Shown: positions 21,782 through 29,651 of the stretch, piece after piece
Position numbering within the stretch: position 1 is the first letter of the stretch
Layout of the letters: each line of letters opens with the position of its first letter
Source: Prevotella sp.
GTDB lineage: Bacteria > Bacteroidota > Bacteroidia > Bacteroidales > Bacteroidaceae
Assembly: GCA_021636625.1 (NCBI GenBank)
Contig: JAJWLX010000029.1
Span: 1-39,416, forward strand
Reading direction: 5' to 3'
DNA: 39,416 bases
Program-made: the position numbers and the translations under genes
The notes under the pieces: model-generated
What the model was told of the DNA's origin: nothing
The model's database searches: none
Seen by the model: only the letters and a program-made list of their open reading frames with translations

Positions 21782-24700
21782 TTAACGGATAATGTATTTC
21801 AAAACGCCGATGGTAGCAATCTTGGCTTCATTATCTTCTGGAATTTCTATGGTCTGGAAGCCATCTTTGTTGAGCGGCTGCAGTTCTATCTTTGAATGAA
21901 CTTCCACCCCTTCTTCATTCACGAATTTCTCGCTATGAAACTTTTTAATGGTATATTTTCCGCCATACTCCTCGTAATATTCGTTTACCTGCGAGAGTAC
22001 GATTTCTCCTTCTCTCGAACCTCCTTGATAACGCTCAAACACGCATAAGTCTCCATCCTTAATTTTCGGCAGCATAGAGTTGCCTTTGGCGTGAACCACG
22101 AACATTTCCCTATTCGGAGTGAATGGTAACGAGGATACATCCACCCATCCTTCCGCCTCCGGTTCCTCATATTCATCGAAGTAGCCACAGGCTGCCTGGA
22201 TGGAATACAGAGGGAGGAAACGGGTGAAGCGACAGGAAGGAGAGATGCTATTCTCCTTTAGAATCTTCCAAGCCTTATTCTTCGTTTTTAATGCCCCAAA
22301 ATCAATAACAGCCTTTTTAAAATCCGTATTGAATGCAGCTTCTCTTTCCTCATTATAGAAAGGTAATCCCCATACATTAAAGCTATCAGCCTTAGTTATC
22401 CAATGTACGTCTGCCATCTGTTGGATTTGCAATAGAAATTTTTCTTTCCATTTATCCTTCAGAAGCAGTTGGTTTCCCTTCGGTTCTATAAAGATCTGCA
22501 AATTATCATACTTAGCATCATCTCCCTTTATGCGAAGAAACAATATGTAATCAGGCTCAAAAGCACCACCTTCATCAAAGCTGTAGATGCAGACATCCTT
22601 CTCATTACGTACAAGATATATTTCATCATACTTTTCTTTGAGTTTTGGCATGATTCCATCAATATACTTCACAAGTGCCTTTTCTTCAGAAGTACCGAAA
22701 TTATCGTTATAGGCATACCAATCTTTTTCAAAAAGATCAAGGGTATAATCGATATTTGCCGGATTCTTATGCGAACGCCCAAATTCTTTTTCTCCTCCAG
22801 ATACGTTTACCTTAAGAATTATATTATCTCGAAATTGCTTATTAAACGGCAACGGCAGAAAAGTCTTCGTTCCCCGATAAGTTTTCCCGCGAGTCCTAAG
22901 CAAAGGTTCTAACTGTCTCAGAAGTTCTTTAGCTATATATAGTTTATCAGCTTGCCCGTATTCTGCAAGCGAAGCATATTTGCCTATTACCTTCACCTGA
23001 AGTTTTGCAAGATAATTATCCGATGCTACAAATTCAGCACAAGATTTTAAACTTGGATACAACTCATGCAACACCTCGTAAGTATAAGTAGAAAACCTAT
23101 TCATAGCTGAACGAACAACGTGACTTCCAATCCGTAAAAAATCAAATTGCGGTATAGTAAGACTAGTCAACTCTTCAGCCGAAGCATTATCTCCAAAAAT
23201 GATTCCTGTAGACATTTTCCCTGTCGGCATTTTAACAGTAAATATCTTATCAAGAATAGACTTGCCTAAAGTGCCATCATCTTCCATTTCGGCCACTTTT
23301 TTTCTTTCATTTACAAACACAATCCCTTTGGTATAGAGGCGGCTTTTCTTAAAGTCATCTTTCATAAAAAGATTGATTTGTACATGATGCTCGGCCATAA
23401 TACCAGTCTGAATAAGGGCGTTGCGCAACTCTTGGATATAGCGTGGATTATGAGCACTATGATAATGCAGTTTTTCTACTACGCGACAAGGATTAGCAAC
23501 ATCACAATCGTACTTACGCTTATCTATCGCCAAAGAATCATCAGAGGGGTCTCTGAAAGGCATGTAACGAGCACCTCTTCCTATAAGCTGAGCTTCCTGC
23601 ATAGTTGTTTTTCCAGGCTTGCCTCTGTTAGCATCACGAGTATCATAAAGTCGTACTATATCATAGAGATTCAATACATCCCATCCTTCATTCAGCATAT
23701 CAACGGCAAAAATCGCTCTGATGCCATTTGAAGCATCTTCTAGAGAATTAAGCAGCCTTTGTTTCTCTGGCGTAATCGTTTTACCATCCACAAGCAACAG
23801 ACGCTTTTCGGAAAAATCATTCTGAAGTTCCAATATCAGATTCTCATCAGTCACACCATTTGACTGAAAATAATTAAAAGCCGCCAACAGGTCTTCCTTT
23901 GCCCTAGCTCTAATATTGCTAATGTCTGCTAGTTTGAGTGTTGCAACACGCTCTTTAAAGGCTTCATAGTTAGCCTTGTTATCCTTGATGGATTTTGACT
24001 TCAACATGATTACAGGCTTGATGTCTTGTCCCAACTTTACAAAAACCTTGCGTTTGTACTGGCTTAGAATCATAGCCTGAAGAGCACGATCCAATTCGTC
24101 CAAGTCTGTTACGAAAGTCTCAACCTCCTTGGAATAACCATCTTCACGAAAGCGCTTTAATGTATAATCAAAGATTATTTTATCATCATATTTCTGGGCA
24201 ATAGCCTGATCTGCTAAATCCATAGTAGCAGTAAACTCCAACAAAATATTCGGTAGTTTTCCATTATCTCTCTGAAAGATATTGGTAATAGTGCGTTCCC
24301 AGTTTTGAACGTATTCAGCTTCTTTCTTGCTACGTTTGTTTGCCGCTTTTGTCTCAGCATTCAGATGATGTGCTTCATCAGCAATCAGCACAACAGGTTC
24401 TGCCGTAAAATCTTCATAAGTTACAGCATTCTCTTTTTCCGCAGTCAAATCTGCATGCAAACCTTGAATGGTAGTCAAACAAAGGTTGATGCTATCAGAA
24501 TCTGTCCCCTGGAAGTTTTTCACTTCTTTTACTTCCACCTTTCTGCCTTCTATAGTAAGAATTGGTGCAAACAGATATTTTGAAGAAGACGAATTCAAGA
24601 AATTATCACGCGTCTTTTCTACAATATTATTACTGCTGACAAAGAACAGAAAGTTTCTATATCCACGTTCATAGAGATAAAGCATGGCAAGTGCCATCAT

Positions 24701-24934
24701 CATCGTCTTTCCTGAGCCTGTAGCCATATGGAAGAGCAGATGAGGACTTCGTTGTTTTCCGTAAAAGTTTTTATCAGGATTCATGTAAGTCAGAAAATAC
24801 TTCATACATTCCTCCTGATATGGGCGCAGACGTTTTGAAGGATTCAATCCCGTTTCAAAATATTCCGGCAATTGCGTTTGGGCAATATTTAGTTGCCCAA
24901 ACATTTTATCTAAAGTATCTTGTAGTTTTGCCAT
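21782..24934 (-). CDS. res: Type III restriction enzyme, Res subunit, fused to a C-terminal S24 (LexA/UmuD-like) domain
   Basis: 1050 aa. The SF2 helicase has Walker A ATGSGKT (71-77), DEAH (186-189) and a later QLIGRGAR motif VI; a PD-(D/E)XK endonuclease follows, with PDY near 790 and EPKG near 816. Together with Mod this cuts DNA after ATP-driven communication between unmodified sites. Unusually, residues about 905-1050 form an S24 module: an apparent cleavage-site Cys-Gly (C916-G917, AACGYFDE), nucleophile Ser953 (GNSMLPKIKDGD) and a general-base Lys (K997/K998, YTIKKF), with spacings close to UmuD/LexA. ATG 24934 is 5 bases after the mod stop. Helicase/nuclease assignment is firm; activity of the S24 part is inference. 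Confidence 0.9.
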   Translation of the reverse strand: MAKLQDTLDKMFGQLNIAQTQLPEYFETGLNPSKRLRPYQEECMKYFLTYMNPDKNFYGKQRSPHLLFHMATGSGKTMMMALAMLYLYERGYRNFLFFVSSNNIVEKTRDNFLNSSSSKYLFAPILTIEGRKVEVKEVKNFQGTDSDSINLCLTTIQGLHADLTAEKENAVTYEDFTAEPVVLIADEAHHLNAETKAANKRSKKEAEYVQNWERTITNIFQRDNGKLPNILLEFTATMDLADQAIAQKYDDKIIFDYTLKRFREDGYSKEVETFVTDLDELDRALQAMILSQYKRKVFVKLGQDIKPVIMLKSKSIKDNKANYEAFKERVATLKLADISNIRARAKEDLLAAFNYFQSNGVTDENLILELQNDFSEKRLLLVDGKTITPEKQRLLNSLEDASNGIRAIFAVDMLNEGWDVLNLYDIVRLYDTRDANRGKPGKTTMQEAQLIGRGARYMPFRDPSDDSLAIDKRKYDCDVANPCRVVEKLHYHSAHNPRYIQELRNALIQTGIMAEHHVQINLFMKDDFKKSRLYTKGIVFVNERKKVAEMEDDGTLGKSILDKIFTVKMPTGKMSTGIIFGDNASAEELTSLTIPQFDFLRIGSHVVRSAMNRFSTYTYEVLHELYPSLKSCAEFVASDNYLAKLQVKVIGKYASLAEYGQADKLYIAKELLRQLEPLLRTRGKTYRGTKTFLPLPFNKQFRDNIILKVNVSGGEKEFGRSHKNPANIDYTLDLFEKDWYAYNDNFGTSEEKALVKYIDGIMPKLKEKYDEIYLVRNEKDVCIYSFDEGGAFEPDYILFLRIKGDDAKYDNLQIFIEPKGNQLLLKDKWKEKFLLQIQQMADVHWITKADSFNVWGLPFYNEEREAAFNTDFKKAVIDFGALKTKNKAWKILKENSISPSCRFTRFLPLYSIQAACGYFDEYEEPEAEGWVDVSSLPFTPNREMFVVHAKGNSMLPKIKDGDLCVFERYQGGSREGEIVLSQVNEYYEEYGGKYTIKKFHSEKFVNEEGVEVHSKIELQPLNKDGFQTIEIPEDNEAKIATIGVLKYIIR
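21788..21843 (-). repeat. Res 3'-end segment duplicated at 20560-20615
   Basis: Original, in-frame copy of the 56-base repeat; here it codes the last 18 or so residues of Res. Confidence 0.88.
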
Positions 24935-24939
24935 CTTTA

Positions 24940-26919
24940 TCAATTTATATGATAGAACTCACGTGTCAAACGCTTATCCTCATCCGTCACACCATACTCA
25001 TTACTGTCTATATCAGATAGAGGAACATAGAGCAGATTCTTATCCAGACATTCTATAAGGAAACGTTTCTGATCATCCAAGCTCAAACTATCAAAGTCTG
25101 TCACGTTGGCATCAACTTTTTTTACATCAACCTTATAGTTCAAATAATCTGTAGCCTTCATACGATTCCAGATATCCATCAATTGACCGTTTGTTTCTGC
25201 TTTTTCAATCTCATCAGCGAATTTTCCATTCGCTTTTGAAAGTTCGCAATAGACAAAAGAGCCTCCACCTTGCCAACCGATGCTCTTGCTGATGCCTGTT
25301 TTATCGCCGTTAATGACATTTTGGAGTCTTATTGTACTATCATTTTTTCCATAATCCAATTGTTCTACACCAATATACTGTCTTTTTAATTTGTGAGCAA
25401 CAGCTGCAGTTGTACCGCAACCCAAATGAAAATCTAAAACGAGATCCCCTTCATTTGTGGTCATTTCTATAATTTGCTTGAGTAACTTTTCAGGCTTTTT
25501 CCCATTCTTAAGTTTAACTCCACCTTCCTTTGCAATACCTGCCCAAGAAATATGATTCCAAAAGTCTGTTAATAATTCAGTAACACACCTTTCTCCATCG
25601 ATCACTTGCATTTTATTAGAATAGAAAGCTAAAGCTCCTCCATTATAGAAATAAGAAATTGTTCCATCTTCTTTTTCATAAGCTATAACATGACCAACTT
25701 CCTTTGATTGTTTCATTAACGATTTTACTGTCTCTGTTGGTTTATGAGGATCACGTACACTTACAACATTATCAGAATGATTAAAGGCATATTGAGATAT
25801 CAATTGACTTTTTAATGTCTTCCACATATCTCCATACCTATCCTTGGCTTCTTTTTCTGTTTTGAAACCTAGTGATTGTAACATCGCATCTTTTATTGGA
25901 GTAAATTTCCATTTGAGAATATCTTCATTCTTCTCTAACACAAGATTATAATTAACGTTATAACCAACTGGAACATAAGCCTTTTTAAAATTAAAACTAT
26001 TTTTATGTTTCGTATAAAAAAGAATGTATTCAGTTACATCTATTGGTCCAGGGTTTACTGTCTTAAAGCCTGCAGGCGTTGCAGTCTTAACAGAAATAAC
26101 TTGTACTTTATTTTCTACTCCAAAAATAGAATCCAGCAAAGCGCCTATATAATAGAGTTCATGATGATCTATATGAACAAAAATAGAACCTTCGTCAGAT
26201 AAAAGCATACGTGCGACTTCTAATCTGTTTTTCATAAACGTTAGCCATGAAGAATGATTAAAACTATCATTATAACCAAACTCATCACTTCCTGTATTGT
26301 ACGGCGGATCAATATAAATCAATTTCACTTGCTTCGCATACTTTTTTTTCAAAGAATGCAAGGCTAGCAGATTATTACCTTTAATGATCAAATTTTCTGT
26401 ATCAGAAAGGTGTTCTACCTGATGCTCACCCTCTTTATCATAACGCTTAAAGTTAGAGAAGACCTTTGGTTCTGTCAATCGGTTTACCTCATCTGGAGCC
26501 AGAGTCTCATTCCAAAAAACTTCGTTTCGCTTTGCATCTTCTTTCGTTTGGCCACCTTCAAGCATACAGTCCTTATAAGGCCATGAAAGAACCACCTCTC
26601 TGCTTTCACTCACAAAGCGACCATTTTCATTTGCCAAACCGATTTTGTTCTTGAACATCGTATAGCTGCCGCCTAAAAACTGAGTATCAGATACAAAACG
26701 CTGGAACTTGACCTTATCAAAGACCATAACCCCCTCAACATCGGTAAAGAACGCTTTCTGCAATTTTTCATTATCAAGAAGTTCCTTCACCAGAAGAGGC
26801 TGAATGCTCAAAGCATCCTCCACTATTCGGTTCTTCAGTAATCTACCGTCATCCATACAATAACGGCTATTCATTCGCAAGAGCTGTTCAAGCTCATGAT
26901 AGAGATTTAATGTATCCAT
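24940..26919 (-). CDS. mod: Type III restriction-modification DNA methyltransferase, Mod subunit
   Basis: 659 aa. The catalytic motif IV DPPYNTGSDEF (D204-Y207) precedes the SAM motif I DFHLGCGTTAAVAHKL (near 496), the beta-class order used by type III N6-adenine Mods. Motif I has HLGCG where FAGSG is usual. The variable middle region (about 230-470) is the target recognition domain. The ATG at 26919 is preferred over TTG at 26928. It is first in the operon, with res 5 bases downstream, and is transcribed through a long structured leader. Confidence 0.93.
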   Translation of the reverse strand: MDTLNLYHELEQLLRMNSRYCMDDGRLLKNRIVEDALSIQPLLVKELLDNEKLQKAFFTDVEGVMVFDKVKFQRFVSDTQFLGGSYTMFKNKIGLANENGRFVSESREVVLSWPYKDCMLEGGQTKEDAKRNEVFWNETLAPDEVNRLTEPKVFSNFKRYDKEGEHQVEHLSDTENLIIKGNNLLALHSLKKKYAKQVKLIYIDPPYNTGSDEFGYNDSFNHSSWLTFMKNRLEVARMLLSDEGSIFVHIDHHELYYIGALLDSIFGVENKVQVISVKTATPAGFKTVNPGPIDVTEYILFYTKHKNSFNFKKAYVPVGYNVNYNLVLEKNEDILKWKFTPIKDAMLQSLGFKTEKEAKDRYGDMWKTLKSQLISQYAFNHSDNVVSVRDPHKPTETVKSLMKQSKEVGHVIAYEKEDGTISYFYNGGALAFYSNKMQVIDGERCVTELLTDFWNHISWAGIAKEGGVKLKNGKKPEKLLKQIIEMTTNEGDLVLDFHLGCGTTAAVAHKLKRQYIGVEQLDYGKNDSTIRLQNVINGDKTGISKSIGWQGGGSFVYCELSKANGKFADEIEKAETNGQLMDIWNRMKATDYLNYKVDVKKVDANVTDFDSLSLDDQKRFLIECLDKNLLYVPLSDIDSNEYGVTDEDKRLTREFYHIN

Positions 26920-27003
26920 TCTATTCAACAGTTAGATTCTGCATCCAACTATCATCAGGCTACTCACAAAAAGACACAAAAGAAGGGCGTGAACGATTCT
27001 TAA

Positions 27004-27198
27004 GGTCTTCCGTGGCAAGCCGAGGAAATGTCTGAACCACCGTCAAATATAAGAATGCTCACACCCTATATCGGGCATGAACATTGACTCTACATATTTG
27101 ACGAGAGGCTCACCTATGCTTACCACAGATGAAGCCAACCATTATTGGTGCGGTCGTATATTCAGAAAGAAAGTTTCCTAGGCTTTTTCCGTAAGACC
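27004..27198 (-). ncRNA. Candidate structured RNA in the mod leader (about 195 nt, branched)
   Basis: Read on the minus strand, the ends pair in an ordered set of helices: GGUCUU (27193-27198) with AAGACC (27004-27009), AAGCC (27181-27185) with GGCUU (27017-27021), AGGAAA (27174-27179) with UUUCCU (27023-27028), and UCUGAA (27161-27166) with UUCAGA (27031-27036). Inside are two or three hairpins: a 10-bp perfect stem 27041-27050/27094-27103 with further pairing inside it, 27107-27115/27127-27136, and a small one at 27138-27149. No known riboswitch recognised. A mobile MITE-like element is an alternative reading. Confidence 0.5.
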
Positions 27199-27263
27199 AC
27201 AATAATAGTCAATGCTTTGTTTTTACAAAAATGTCTGGAAGCGGCTCCTGCCGAATCCATGCG

Positions 27264-27294
27264 CAAAGGTACGAAGAAACCGGCAAAAAACAAA
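27264..27294 (-). promoter_or_regulatory. mod-res promoter (TTTG-N19-TACCTTTG)
   Basis: On the minus strand TTTG at 27291-27294 and TACCTTTG at 27264-27271. The start site near 27257 gives a leader of about 340 bases before mod, unusually long. A short hairpin (CGGC/GCCG, 27243-27254) opens the transcript. Confidence 0.65.
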
Positions 27295-27440
27295 ATGAAA
27301 TGGGATTTATTTTCATTTTTATAACTCATTAGCAGGTTTAAGAAAAGCCTTTATGCTACTTTTAAACAGCATTTCGCCAACAAAAACCCTCTTTAAAATA
27401 GGAAAAAAATACGGAAAACACAGCTTTTAATATTAAATAA

Positions 27441-27455
27441 CGTGAATTTTTCACG
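27441..27455. promoter_or_regulatory. Inverted repeat upstream of the RloA-like gene
   Basis: CGTGAA-TTT-TTCACG, a perfect 6-bp dyad about 17 bases before the -33 box. It could be an operator, perhaps for the wHTH-bearing RloB-like protein; not tested. The 27295-27470 stretch is otherwise AT-rich and without genes. Confidence 0.35.
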
Positions 27456-27471
27456 AAACACAAATTTTCAT

Positions 27472-27502
27472 TTTGCATTTCTGCTTTTTTATCGTATATT
27501 TG
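27472..27502 (+). promoter_or_regulatory. Promoter of the RloA/RloB-like unit (TTTG-N19-TATATTTG)
   Basis: TTTG at 27472-27475 and TATATTTG at 27495-27502, very close to the ATG at 27519, giving a leader of some ten bases. Confidence 0.72.
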
Positions 27503-27518
27503 CAGCAAAAAAACAGCT

Positions 27519-28817
27519 ATGATACAGGAATTTCAAATACAAAACTTCTTCAGCATCAGGGAAAGGCAAACGCTCAGCTTCCTTCCTACTAATGATGACA
27601 AGATGAGAAGCCAATACCTATACGAAGTGGCAGAAGGTGTTGAACTCCTCAAGATTGGTATCGTGTATGGCAGCAACGCCAGCGGCAAAACCACCCTGCT
27701 CGATGCCCTCGCATTCTTCCGCCGCACCATGCTCGACAAGCCGGAAAACAAGAATATGGGAATGGGGTATGTTCCTTTTCTTCTGGATAATCACAGCCGC
27801 AAGGAACACTCCTCGATGCAGATGATCTTCTGGCTCAACCGGGAAAAATACGTCCTAAGCCTGGAATTCGACGAAAAGCGAATCTACGAGGAGATGCTGA
27901 TGGTTTATACAAGCTCACGCCCTACCAAGCTATACAGCCGCAGCTACCAGCAGGAAACAGACCACTCGGAAGTTACCTTTGGCAGCAAATCGGGCATCAA
28001 CAAAGCCACCCAGCGAGCCATCGCCGGCAATACTACCAACAACTGCACGGTTATGGCAGCCTTCGGACAATCGAATGCAACCACATCACGGCTGAATATC
28101 GTGGCAGAATTCTTCTATTCGGGAATGCGAGACACGCTGAGCCCGCGCGCCTCCCTGACCTTCAATGTGAAAGACGAATTGCGCCATGACAAGGATGGCA
28201 AGAAGAAACGCTTTCTGTTACAGATGCTGAAAGCGAGCGACTTCAACATCACCGACCTTTCGCTAGACGACCGCGAAGAAAGTATCACTCCGGAAATGGA
28301 GAAGACCATCAAGAGTGCTCCCATCCCAGAGGAGGCTAAAGTAGAGATGCTCCGCCGTGGTACGCTTAAGCATGATGAGATACTATTCCAGCATACGGGC
28401 GACGGCGGCGAATATACTTTACACGAACGAATGGAATCGGCAGGCACCCACAGGTTTCTGGGCATGTCGGTGGTACTTTATTATGTGCTTCACCACAACA
28501 ATTTCATCCCTATCGACGAGGTGGAAACGAGCATCCATTATGAGCTTCTCTCCTACTTCATCAAGTTGTTTCTTGCCAACAGCGAGGGTTCTAGCCAGCT
28601 GCTCATGACCACCCACGACATCAATCTGCTGAACGAAGACTACATCCGTCGGGATGTGGTATGGTTTACAGACAAGAGCCGTGAAGGCGCCACCCAGTTG
28701 AAACGTCTCAGTTCGCTGGGACTACACAAGACGATGAATCCATATAATGCCTACAAGCAAGGCAAGCTGGTGGATTTACCATTCCTTGGAAGTATTTATC
28801 TAGATAAGGAGGATTAG
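27519..28817 (+). CDS. RloA/AbiL-like AAA ATPase (ABC/SMC-type)
   Basis: 432 aa. It opens with IQEFQIQNFFSIRERQTLSF, the first strand pair of RecF/OLD/SMC-like ATPases. Walker A is GSNASGKT (51-58). Walker B FIPIDEVETSIH and the H-loop TTHDINLL lie in the C-terminal third, with the DTLSPRASL and SAGTHRFLGM segments between (signature region SAGTxR). Such ATPases paired with a RloB-type Toprim protein form the RloAB/AbiL kind of abortive-infection system; the ATPase probably senses DNA or phage products and controls the partner nuclease. The next gene starts after two bases. Confidence 0.85.
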   Translation: MIQEFQIQNFFSIRERQTLSFLPTNDDKMRSQYLYEVAEGVELLKIGIVYGSNASGKTTLLDALAFFRRTMLDKPENKNMGMGYVPFLLDNHSRKEHSSMQMIFWLNREKYVLSLEFDEKRIYEEMLMVYTSSRPTKLYSRSYQQETDHSEVTFGSKSGINKATQRAIAGNTTNNCTVMAAFGQSNATTSRLNIVAEFFYSGMRDTLSPRASLTFNVKDELRHDKDGKKKRFLLQMLKASDFNITDLSLDDREESITPEMEKTIKSAPIPEEAKVEMLRRGTLKHDEILFQHTGDGGEYTLHERMESAGTHRFLGMSVVLYYVLHHNNFIPIDEVETSIHYELLSYFIKLFLANSEGSSQLLMTTHDINLLNEDYIRRDVVWFTDKSREGATQLKRLSSLGLHKTMNPYNAYKQGKLVDLPFLGSIYLDKED

Positions 28818-28820
28818 AAT

Positions 28821-29651
28821 ATGGCAGTAAAGAAAAGTATAGCAATCATAGGTGAAGGCGAGACGGAGTGGTTCTACTTCGACTCGCTCCGCATCGCCTG
28901 CCGCTACCCCTTTAAGGTGGCACCCGATTTTCCCCAACATTCCGACATTCCTCACATGGCAAAATTGGCAGAGTCGTATGTAAAATGCGAAACCGACTAT
29001 GTAATCTGCCTTGTTGATATGGACCGTCTGTTGCAGAATCCCAAAGAAATGGAAACTTACTCCAAGATACGCAAGAAGAGCAGCCGTAAGATTATGTGGG
29101 TGGAAACCAATCCATGCACGGAATTCTGGTTTCTGCTGCATTTCCTGCCTCAACTTTCCGTGAAGCGTTACGACAGTTACGAGCAGCTCATTCCTGAGCT
29201 TCAGCGCTATATGCCTGGCTACGAAAAGACCGTAAGATATTTCCGCAAGAACAAGCTTTACAACTATCTTACGGAAAACGGCGATCTTCAGCGAGCTCTA
29301 GGTTATGCCAAGGAACTCTCCCGGCTAAGCGAGACTACGCCAGAAGATAAGATTGCCTATAGCCAGATGCACCGGGTATTCGAGTTGATAGCATCGATGA
29401 ATCATGATGAAACCTGCAAGGAAATCATCCTACCGAATGAACAAATCCCAATTGGAGACAACCAGCAGGAAATCATCAATTTCATCGTCAATAACGGAAA
29501 ATCTGATTTAAAATCCATTTCAAAAGCTACAGGCCTGAAAGTTTCAAGAACACGAGATTATCTCAAAACGCTCGTTGATAAGGGTCTGATTGATGTGGAG
29601 GGAAATTATAAAGATAAATTATATAAATTAAAGACACCCCCTAAAATATGA
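28821..29651 (+). CDS. RloB-like Toprim-type protein with added C-terminal winged helix
   Basis: 276 aa. The N-terminal RloB-like domain has GEGETEWFYF (Glu12, Glu14, Glu16) and VDMDR (Asp66, Asp68), the acidic Toprim metal site, then the RloB signature NPCTEFWFLLHF (98-109). Residues about 210-275 are an extra winged HTH (QQEIINFIVNNG, then LKSISKATGLKVSRTRDYLK and LVDKGLI), not part of ordinary RloB. Probably the nuclease or nucleotide-cleaving effector of the ATPase upstream, with the HTH for DNA binding or autoregulation. Its stop overlaps the next start (ATGA). Confidence 0.82.
   Translation: MAVKKSIAIIGEGETEWFYFDSLRIACRYPFKVAPDFPQHSDIPHMAKLAESYVKCETDYVICLVDMDRLLQNPKEMETYSKIRKKSSRKIMWVETNPCTEFWFLLHFLPQLSVKRYDSYEQLIPELQRYMPGYEKTVRYFRKNKLYNYLTENGDLQRALGYAKELSRLSETTPEDKIAYSQMHRVFELIASMNHDETCKEIILPNEQIPIGDNQQEIINFIVNNGKSDLKSISKATGLKVSRTRDYLKTLVDKGLIDVEGNYKDKLYKLKTPPKI

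Noticed and set aside
24940..26919. Phase-variable repeat tract in mod, as in some type III systems
   Set aside because: No simple-sequence repeat of suitable length was seen within or just before the gene.
27004..27198. Assignment of the structured leader to 6S RNA, tmRNA or RNase P RNA
   Set aside because: None of the hallmark motifs of tmRNA or RNase P could be found, and the branched top does not fit the single-hairpin form of 6S.
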